Of a stretch of DNA of 6,608 nucleotides, positions 1 to 4,774 are shown piece after piece (positions within the stretch are counted from its first letter, which is position 1; every line of letters begins with the position of its first letter). Made by a program: the position numbers and the translations under genes. The stretch comes from Bacillota bacterium (GTDB lineage Bacteria; Bacillota; Sulfobacillia; JAJZIM01; JAJZBP01). The stretch spans positions 1-6,608 of the forward strand of contig JAJZBP010000113.1 in assembly GCA_021798855.1 (NCBI GenBank), read 5' to 3'. The notes beneath the pieces were generated by a model. That model had not been told where the DNA came from and ran no database searches. It saw nothing but the letters and a program-made list of their open reading frames with translations.

Positions 1-113
1 CTCACCTTTGGGTTGGTTTTTGCTAATCCCCATCTTAGGCGGTTTACCATGTTTCGTCTATCCCATCACCTCCCAATCTGTTACCCCGTGTCCACCTTAC
101 CACAATTAATCAT
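1..113. other. Low-G+C flanking segment with no recognisable gene
   Basis: This segment is clearly poorer in G+C than the rest: I count 57 of 120 in bases 1-120. The glycosyltransferase reading frame that becomes recognisable from about 114 is closed by a TAG at 36-38 and shows no family similarity between 39 and 113. TTACC occurs at 81-85, 97-101 and 113-117, exactly 16 bp apart, and TCCAC lies 10 bases after the first and third copies. On the minus strand GGGAGGTGAT (65-74) resembles a Shine-Dalgarno. An ATG at 50 opens 16 codons (MVNRLRWGLAKTNPKV) that run off the window, but the 18-base gap from GGAGG to ATG is long and I do not recognise the peptide. One end of an insertion sequence, or an intergenic region of foreign origin, would both fit. 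Neither is shown. Confidence 0.4.
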
Positions 114-481
114 TACCGCCGGTCCACGGTCTTTCTGACTCTGAGTGAGCACGAGGGTTTTTGCGTGCCCATTCTGGAGAGTATGCACTTTCGATTGCCG
201 GTGATCGCCTTTGCCGCCGGAGCGATTCCGGAGACGGTCTGGCAGGGTTGCTGCTGGAGGAAAAAGGACCCGCGCGAGTGGCGAGAGCCGTCGAATTGGT
301 GGCCGACATCCCCGAGTTGCGGCAGGCCCTGACGGAAAGGGGTTCTCGGAGGGTTGAGGCTTTCAGCCTGGAGCGCACCGGCGCCCGCCTGCTGGCGGCT
401 CTGGAAGAGGAACTGCGGGCGGTGAGGCCATGGGCAGAGCTGACAAAAGGAAATTCCGGTTTTGGGGTAGACTTTGGGTGA
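114..481 (+). pseudogene. Truncated, frameshifted GT-B family 4 glycosyltransferase (C-terminal part)
   Basis: Only the C-terminal, nucleotide-sugar-binding half of a family 4 (GT-B fold) glycosyltransferase remains. The frame from about 114 reads VFLTLSEHEGFCVPILES and then PVIAFAAGAIPETV. This contains the family's E-x7-E signature (EGFCVPILE) and the usual 'PVIA...PET' strand. Around 236-241 the similarity jumps one frame and continues as GLLLEEKGPARVARAVELV, then ELRQALTERGSRRVEAFS, the normal C-terminal helices, ending at the TGA at 479-481. The first frame itself would end near 330. About 250 N-terminal residues (acceptor domain and linker) expected for the family are absent, and an in-frame TAG lies at 36-38. 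Such enzymes transfer sugars in surface polysaccharide or glycoprotein synthesis, but this copy should be inactive. A TTG at 161 would allow a 106-residue product whose first 25 residues are out of frame with the family. A sequencing error could explain the frameshift but not the missing N-terminus. Confidence 0.78.
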
Positions 482-483
482 GT

Positions 484-506
484 GGGACGCCCAAGCGCGT
501 CTTTTT
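484..506 (+). terminator. Probable rho-independent terminator of the broken glycosyltransferase gene
   Basis: GACGC (486-490) pairs with GCGTC (497-501) across a six-base loop and is followed at once by five T residues (502-506). The two G at 484-485 could add wobble pairs with the first T residues. It begins two bases after the TGA at 479-481, as expected for the original 3' end of that gene. The stem has only five Watson-Crick pairs, so strength is uncertain. It separates the old glycosyltransferase gene from the ribonuclease gene. Confidence 0.55.
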
Positions 507-585
507 CGGAGCGCATCGTGGACGGAAGACCGGCAGGTGGGTCAACCGGGAGCGGCGAATTAACCACTCGACGTTGATCATGGCC

Positions 586-636
586 GGGGAGGTGATTTGC
601 GGTCTTGTGCCGTTTTGATTGGTGATGCGTATCACC
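586..636 (+). promoter_or_regulatory. Displaced Shine-Dalgarno and start-codon inverted repeat ahead of the ribonuclease gene
   Basis: GGGGAGGTGAT (586-596) matches the anti-SD consensus very well, but the family-supported ATG at 625 is about 30 bases away, too far for normal initiation. TGA at 616-618 closes the ribonuclease frame, so the protein cannot start earlier than 619. Very short frames lie at a workable distance from this site: TTG at 605 gives six codons ending in TGA 623-625, which overlaps the ATG as TGATG, and GTG at 607 gives three codons ending at 616-618. In addition GGTGAT (621-626) and ATCACC (631-636) form an inverted repeat across the ATG, and the same ATCACC could pair with GGTGAT (591-596) of the Shine-Dalgarno. 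Reinitiation after a mini-cistron or a translational switch are inferences. I see no clear sigma-70 promoter between 507 and 585. Confidence 0.4.
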
Positions 637-2007
637 TTTTGCGGTGCAGCAGGTACGGTGACCGGATCGTGTCACCTGGTGGACACGGGCGGGAAGAAAG
701 TTCTATTCGATTGTGGACTGTTTCAGGGCGGGAAAGAAGAAGAAGCTTTGAACGCCGCCGCTTTCCCTTTCGATCCGACGGCGGTGGACGCCCTGGTGGT
801 GAGCCACGCCCACCTGGACCACATCGGGAGAATCCCTCTCTTGGTGAAACAGGGTTTCCACGGCGCTGTTTACGCCCACCGGGCCACCCTGGAACTGGCC
901 GAGATCGTCCTGCGCGATTCGGCTCATATTCAGGAGACGGAAGCGGTTTGGCTGAGTCGCAAGCGCCAACGCCTGGGCCTGTCTCCGGCGCAACCCCTCT
1001 ATACCCAAGCCGACGCCCAGGCGGTTTTGGCATATTTCCAAGGGGCGGATTATGGGCAGCGGGTGGAATTGGGGGAAGACCTGTCCTTCACCTTCCACGA
1101 TGCCGGACACATCCTGGGTTCGGCGACCGTGCAACTGGCCGCCGGGGGGAAGACCGTGGTCTATTCGGGGGATCTGGGGCAGACGGGTCACCCGATCATC
1201 CGCGACCCGGAGCGGGTCACGGGGGCGGATTGGCTCCTTTTGGAGTCTACCTACGGTGACCGGCTGCACCCGGTGCGGGAAGACGTGCGGGAAGAGTTGG
1301 CCGCGGCGGTGGACCTGGTGGTAAAACGGGGGGGGAAGCTCCTCATCCCCGCCTTCGCCGTGGAGCGGACCCAGGAAATCCTCTACGAGTTGAGTTTGCT
1401 CTTGTCCACCAAGCGAATCCCGAAAATCCCCGTTTACGTCGATTCGCCCATGGCCATCGCGGCCACTCAGGTTTTCGTTCGGCACCGGGAAACCTACGAC
1501 GCCGAATTCCGGTCTTTCCTGGATGCCGGCAACGACCCTTTTGCTTTTCCCGGCCTGACCTTCACGGCCACGGCGGAGGAGTCCATGGCCCTGAACAACG
1601 TCAAAGGACCGGCCATCATCCTGTCGGCCAGCGGGATGTGCGACGCGGGGAGGATCAAGCACCACTTGAAGCATAACCTGTGGCGTCCGGAAACGGTGGT
1701 CCTCTTCGTCGGCTACCAGGCCAGGGGCACTCTGGGCCGCAGCCTCTTGGAAGGGGCCAAGTCGGTCAAGGTCCTGGGGGAGCGGATCGCGGTCAAGGCC
1801 AGGATCGAGCAAGCCAACGGTTTTTCCTCCCACGCCGACCAACGCGGCCTCCTGGAATGGGCCAAGGGTTTCAGACGGAGCGTGCGCCGGGTTTTCCTGG
1901 TTCACGGCGAGGAAAAAGCGACCGAGAATCTGAGGGAACTCTTGGAGAAGGAGGGGGTGGCGGCTTCGGTGGCCCGTTTCGGGGCGGCGGTGGATCTCAC
2001 CGTCTGA
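625..2007 (+). CDS. Beta-CASP metallo-beta-lactamase ribonuclease (CPSF73/YSH1-like)
   Basis: A 460-residue zinc-dependent ribonuclease of the metallo-beta-lactamase/beta-CASP group, related to the eukaryotic mRNA 3'-processing nuclease CPSF73 and to bacterial single-domain homologues. It should act in the cytoplasm in RNA processing or decay. The N-terminus MRITFCGAAGTVTGSCH is the standard opening of the family, which is why I choose the ATG at 625 over TTG 619 or GTG 622. Metal and catalytic motifs are complete: HAHLDH at residues 61-66, H162 in GHILGSA, D183 in SGDLG, the beta-CASP motif A glutamate E207 (ESTYGD), motif B H403 (FSSHADQ) and motif C H427 (VHGE). The SASGMCDAGRIKHHL segment typical of the beta-CASP cap is present. 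No KH domain, signal peptide or membrane segment is seen, and length is normal for the family. hemL follows after 40 bp on the same strand. Its own RNA targets cannot be told from sequence. Confidence 0.95.
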   Translation: MRITFCGAAGTVTGSCHLVDTGGKKVLFDCGLFQGGKEEEALNAAAFPFDPTAVDALVVSHAHLDHIGRIPLLVKQGFHGAVYAHRATLELAEIVLRDSAHIQETEAVWLSRKRQRLGLSPAQPLYTQADAQAVLAYFQGADYGQRVELGEDLSFTFHDAGHILGSATVQLAAGGKTVVYSGDLGQTGHPIIRDPERVTGADWLLLESTYGDRLHPVREDVREELAAAVDLVVKRGGKLLIPAFAVERTQEILYELSLLLSTKRIPKIPVYVDSPMAIAATQVFVRHRETYDAEFRSFLDAGNDPFAFPGLTFTATAEESMALNNVKGPAIILSASGMCDAGRIKHHLKHNLWRPETVVLFVGYQARGTLGRSLLEGAKSVKVLGERIAVKARIEQANGFSSHADQRGLLEWAKGFRRSVRRVFLVHGEEKATENLRELLEKEGVAASVARFGAAVDLTV

Positions 2008-2047
2008 GTTCGTCGGTAACGGTGAACGGTGGGGAGGGGTTGCGAAA

Positions 2048-3331
2048 ATGGATTCCGAGGCTTGGTTCAGACGGGCGCAGGGGGTCATCCCAGGCGGGGT
2101 GAACTCACCGGTTCGCGCTTTCCGGGCGGTGGGCGGCACACCTGTTTTCATCGAGCGGGCTGAGGGCGCGCTGCTCACTGCCGCCGGCGGGCGGCGGTAC
2201 TTGGACTACGTTGGCTCTTGGGGGCCGATGATCCTGGGCCACGCCCACCCGGAGGTGGTGGAAGCCGTACGGAGCGCGGCCGGCCGGGGTACCAGCTACG
2301 GGGCGCCGACGGCCGACGAAGTGGAACTGGCGGAGGAGATCGTCGCGGCTTTGCCGTCCGTGGACATGGTCCGCCTGGTCAACTCGGGAACCGAGGCCGT
2401 GATGAGCGCCCTTCGTGTGGCCAGGGCCTATACGGGGCGGGATGTGGTGGTGAAGTTTGCCGGGTGTTACCACGGGCACAGTGACGGGCTCCTGGTCCAG
2501 GCCGGCTCGGGCGTGACCACCCTGGGGATTCCCGACTCTCCCGGTGTCCCGGCGGCCGTGGCCGCCCTCACCCTGAACCTGTCTTACAACGCGCCTGCGG
2601 GGGTCGAGGAAGTTTTCCGGCAACGGGGCCGGGAGATCGCCGCGGTCATCGTGGAGCCGGTGGTGGGGAACATGGGGACCGTTGTTCCCCAGCCCGGCTT
2701 CCTACAGCATCTGCGGGAATTGACCAAATCCCACGGGTCTTTATTGATCTTTGATGAGGTGATCACCGGCTTCCGCGTCGGTTACGGCGGTGCCCAGGGC
2801 CTTTTTGGCATAATTCCCGATCTGACCTGCCTGGGCAAGATCATCGGGGGAGGCCTTCCCGTGGGTGCCTACGGCGGGCGGAGGGAGATTATGGAACTGG
2901 TTGCCCCGGCCGGACCGGTCTACCAAGCCGGAACCCTGTCGGGGAACCCCCTGGCCGTGGCGGCGGGCCTGGCTACGTTAAAACTGTTGCGGGAACCCGG
3001 CTTCTACGCGCGTCTGGAGGAAAAGGCCGGCCGGCTGGTGGACGGCTTGGCACTGGCGGCACAGGCCGCCGGTGTCCAGGTTCGGATCAACAGTTTCGCC
3101 TCCCTGTTCACCGTTTTTTTCACCGGCGAGCCGGTGCGGGACTACGCCTCGGCCAAGACGGCCGACCCCAACCGGTACGCAGCCTTTTTCCATGCCCTCC
3201 TGCGCCGAGGCATGTACTTCCCTCCGGCCCAGTGGGAGGCGGCCTTCCTGTCGGCGGCCCACACGGAGGCCGACCTGGAGCGGACGGCGGCGGCGGCCCG
3301 GGAAGCCTTCGCCGAGATGAAGCCGAAATAG
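2048..3331 (+). CDS. hemL: Glutamate-1-semialdehyde 2,1-aminomutase
   Basis: A PLP-dependent class III aminotransferase-fold enzyme that converts glutamate-1-semialdehyde to 5-aminolevulinate, the last step of the C5 route to heme, siroheme and corrinoids. The 427-residue length is normal. Diagnostic segments are IPGGVNSPVRAF (residues 14-25), the cofactor-phosphate loop NSGTEA (112-117), CYHGHSD (140-146), FDEVITGFR before the PLP lysine K264 in GKIIGGGLPVGAYGG, and YQAGTLSGNPLA. FLSAAHTEADLERT lies near the C-terminus. This combination separates it from general ornithine/GABA aminotransferases. The ATG at 2048 follows GGAGG (2033-2037) by ten bases and gives the expected N-terminus. It is probably co-transcribed with the ribonuclease gene upstream and ends at the terminator at 3352-3378. 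No hemA, hemB, hemC or hemD lies beside it, although hemL often clusters with them in Firmicutes. Nothing suggests loss of function. Confidence 0.97.
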   Translation: MDSEAWFRRAQGVIPGGVNSPVRAFRAVGGTPVFIERAEGALLTAAGGRRYLDYVGSWGPMILGHAHPEVVEAVRSAAGRGTSYGAPTADEVELAEEIVAALPSVDMVRLVNSGTEAVMSALRVARAYTGRDVVVKFAGCYHGHSDGLLVQAGSGVTTLGIPDSPGVPAAVAALTLNLSYNAPAGVEEVFRQRGREIAAVIVEPVVGNMGTVVPQPGFLQHLRELTKSHGSLLIFDEVITGFRVGYGGAQGLFGIIPDLTCLGKIIGGGLPVGAYGGRREIMELVAPAGPVYQAGTLSGNPLAVAAGLATLKLLREPGFYARLEEKAGRLVDGLALAAQAAGVQVRINSFASLFTVFFTGEPVRDYASAKTADPNRYAAFFHALLRRGMYFPPAQWEAAFLSAAHTEADLERTAAAAREAFAEMKPK

Positions 3332-3351
3332 GCGCTTGCCGGCGCCTTGAC

Positions 3352-3378
3352 CTCCTCGAAAACGGGGAGATTTTTTTT
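3352..3378 (+). terminator. Rho-independent terminator after hemL
   Basis: CTCCTCG (3352-3358) pairs with CGGGGAG (3363-3369), seven pairs including one T-G wobble, closed by an AAAA loop. After one A comes a run of eight T (3371-3378). It starts 20 bases past the hemL stop. A second, smaller hairpin without a T run, GGCGC (3331-3335) with GCGCC (3342-3346), begins on the last base of the hemL stop codon. Together they should end the ribonuclease-hemL transcript and insulate the glycosyltransferase gene. Confidence 0.85.
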
Positions 3379-3383
3379 GTGCC

Positions 3384-3413
3384 TTGATTCCCTTCGCTCT
3401 CCCAGCGCATATT
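3384..3413 (+). promoter_or_regulatory. Possible promoter for a leaderless glycosyltransferase transcript
   Basis: TTGATT (3384-3389) and CATATT (3408-3413) each match the sigma-70 -35 and -10 consensus at four of six positions, with an 18-base spacer. A start site six to eight bases past the -10 box would fall on or next to the ATG at 3421. This fits the complete lack of a Shine-Dalgarno before that gene. The local sequence is A+T-rich compared with its surroundings and directly follows a strong terminator, so some promoter is expected here. The exact boxes are weak matches. Confidence 0.35.
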
Positions 3414-3420
3414 GTTAATT

Positions 3421-4209
3421 ATGTCACCTGTAAGCCTATCCATCGTCATTCCCGTGCTGAACCAATTGGGGACAACGAGGGCCGGTTTGGACATCCTGCT
3501 CCGCAACACCGTGGAACCTTACGAACTGGTGGTGGTGGACAACGGCTCCAACGATGGAACGCCCGCCTACTTGGAGCGGGAGGTCCGTCCCCGCGTCCCG
3601 CGCCTGACGGTGATCCGCAACCGGGAGAACGCCGGAGTGGCGGGCGCCCTCCGGCAGGGTTGCGCCGCCGCCGCCGGCGCGTTCGTCGCCTGCCTCCACA
3701 ACGACGTTCACATCCTGGAGGCGGGGTGGAATCGGCGGCTGCTTATTGTTTTCGACCGGCTCCCGTTCCTGGGGATGGCGGGGTTCCACGGTTCGCGGGG
3801 AACGCCCGACGGCTGGAGCCGGGTGGAGCCTTACTCCAACATGGTGGACGCCGAGGTCCACGGCTCCCGCTTGGAGCGGGAATACCTGCCGGTGGTCATC
3901 CTGGACGGTTTGGGGCTGGTCATGCGCCGGGAAATGCTGGAGAGGACCGGCGGCTTCGACCCGAATTTGAATTACTACGCCTACGACTGTGATTTGGCCC
4001 TCTCCTCCCTGGCCGCGGGTTACCGAAACGCCGTCGTCAACATCCCCTGTGCCCACCTGGACGGAAAAACCAGTTGTCCCACCGGGGTGAGGGAGGACCA
4101 GGGGAGCGTGGAAAAAAGCCGTGCCTACCTTTGGCGCAAGTGGCATGATTTCCTTCCGGTGTACGCGGAGGAAGACTTCGAGCTGCGGCATGGACCGGTG
4201 AAAAACTGA
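3421..4209 (+). CDS. Family 2 (GT-A fold) glycosyltransferase
   Basis: A 262-residue inverting glycosyltransferase that should move a sugar from a nucleotide-sugar donor to a surface or protein-linked glycan. It opens with the GT2 strand LSIVIPVLNQ (residues 6-15) and the nucleotide-binding VVVDNGSNDGT (37-47). The metal-binding 'DXD' position reads LHNDV (D95), close to the LNNDV form common in rhamnosyltransferase-like members. The acceptor/catalytic region has GGFDPNLNYYAYDCDL, with D189 and D191 in place of the usual EDxDL. No membrane segment is visible, so it is likely a soluble or peripheral enzyme working at the inner face of the membrane. ATG 3421 is chosen because the fold begins a few residues later. 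In-frame TTG 3412 is the only alternative, since a TGA lies in frame at 3385-3387. No Shine-Dalgarno precedes either start. The methyltransferase gene follows after 16 bp. Donor and acceptor cannot be predicted. Confidence 0.9.
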   Translation: MSPVSLSIVIPVLNQLGTTRAGLDILLRNTVEPYELVVVDNGSNDGTPAYLEREVRPRVPRLTVIRNRENAGVAGALRQGCAAAAGAFVACLHNDVHILEAGWNRRLLIVFDRLPFLGMAGFHGSRGTPDGWSRVEPYSNMVDAEVHGSRLEREYLPVVILDGLGLVMRREMLERTGGFDPNLNYYAYDCDLALSSLAAGYRNAVVNIPCAHLDGKTSCPTGVREDQGSVEKSRAYLWRKWHDFLPVYAEEDFELRHGPVKN

Positions 4210-4225
4210 AAGAGGGGGTGGGACC

Positions 4226-4774
4226 GTGTGTCATCCGGCGGTTTTGGAATTCGGGCGACGGAACCTCCACCGCTCCGACGTGGCCGGGAAAAAGGTGCTG
4301 GAGGTCGGCGCCTACAACGTGAACGGTAGCCTGCGGGAAAAGGTTCTGACCATGGAACCGGACGCCTACCTGGGGGTGGATCTGCGGGCGGGACCCGGGG
4401 TGGACGAGGTCTGCGATGCCGGCCAACTCATCGAGCGATACGGACCCGAATCCTGCGACCTGGTCATCTGCACGGAGATGCTGGAACACGCCGCGGACTG
4501 GATGACGGTTTGCCGCAACCTCAAGGGTGTGCTGCGTCCGGGCGGAGTCCTCCTGCTGACGACGCGGTCCCCCGGTTTTCCGTGGCACGAATATCCGGGG
4601 GACCACTGGCGATTTGAGCCGGCCGATTTGGAGCGGATCTTCGGCGACCTGAGCATCGAGGCGCTGGAGCCCGATCCGGGGGAACCGGGGGTGTTTCTGC
4701 GGGCGCGCAAACCGTCCGGTTTTCGGGAAAGGGACCTTTCCGGGTTGTTGGTGCAGGAGGCCGAATCAGGCTAG
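4226..4774 (+). CDS. Class I SAM-dependent methyltransferase
   Basis: A 182-residue methyltransferase with a Rossmann-type SAM-binding domain. Motif I is VLEVGAYNVNGS (24-35), D52 in YLGVDL ends the second strand, CDLVICTEMLEH (77-88) is the motif IV region, and LRPGGVLLLTTRSPGFPWHEYP (103-124, motif V/VI region) includes the GFP-HEYP stretch seen in small methyltransferases from glycan and flagellar loci. The product is soluble, without signal or membrane segments, and close to the minimum size for the fold, lacking any accessory domain. GTG 4226 is supported by GAGGGGGTG (4212-4220) five bases upstream. Its place directly behind a glycosyltransferase gene suggests that it methylates a sugar or glycan, for example as a capping step, but a small-molecule or protein substrate is possible. 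Its last nine bases overlap the 3' end of pepF on the other strand. Confidence 0.88.
   Translation: MCHPAVLEFGRRNLHRSDVAGKKVLEVGAYNVNGSLREKVLTMEPDAYLGVDLRAGPGVDEVCDAGQLIERYGPESCDLVICTEMLEHAADWMTVCRNLKGVLRPGGVLLLTTRSPGFPWHEYPGDHWRFEPADLERIFGDLSIEALEPDPGEPGVFLRARKPSGFRERDLSGLLVQEAESG
4726..4741. repeat. Perfect inverted repeat inside the methyltransferase 3' end
   Basis: GGAAAGG (4726-4732) and CCTTTCC (4735-4741) form a perfect seven-base inverted repeat with two bases between, realistically a six-pair stem with a four-base loop. It lies in the last 17 codons of the methyltransferase gene and 25-40 bases beyond the pepF stop codon. Neither strand has a T run after it, so it is not a classical terminator. 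It is the only hairpin I see near the convergent junction and might slow polymerase or protect the 3' end of pepF mRNA. Confidence 0.4.

Noticed and set aside
161..481. Intact small gene starting at TTG 161
   Set aside because: Its first 25 or so codons are out of frame with the glycosyltransferase family, while the alternative frame there is clearly homologous, so the better reading is a frameshifted remnant.
430..618. 62-codon + strand frame that ends just before the ribonuclease start, in the same frame
   Set aside because: It overlaps the glycosyltransferase remnant and crosses the terminator at 484-506, has no Shine-Dalgarno and no family similarity. An N-terminal extension of the ribonuclease by TGA read-through is unlikely because the family begins at MRITF.
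597..1259. 220-codon + strand frame starting at TTG 597, two bases beyond the strong Shine-Dalgarno
   Set aside because: It overlaps the ribonuclease gene in another frame and its product is Arg/Gly/Pro-rich with no recognisable fold. The start is also too close to the Shine-Dalgarno.
703..2178. Long open frame (491 codons) on the minus strand opposite the ribonuclease gene
   Set aside because: It mirrors the codon-position bias of the real high-G+C gene, has a low-complexity Pro/Arg/Gly/Gln-rich product with no family features, and the sense frame carries complete catalytic motifs.
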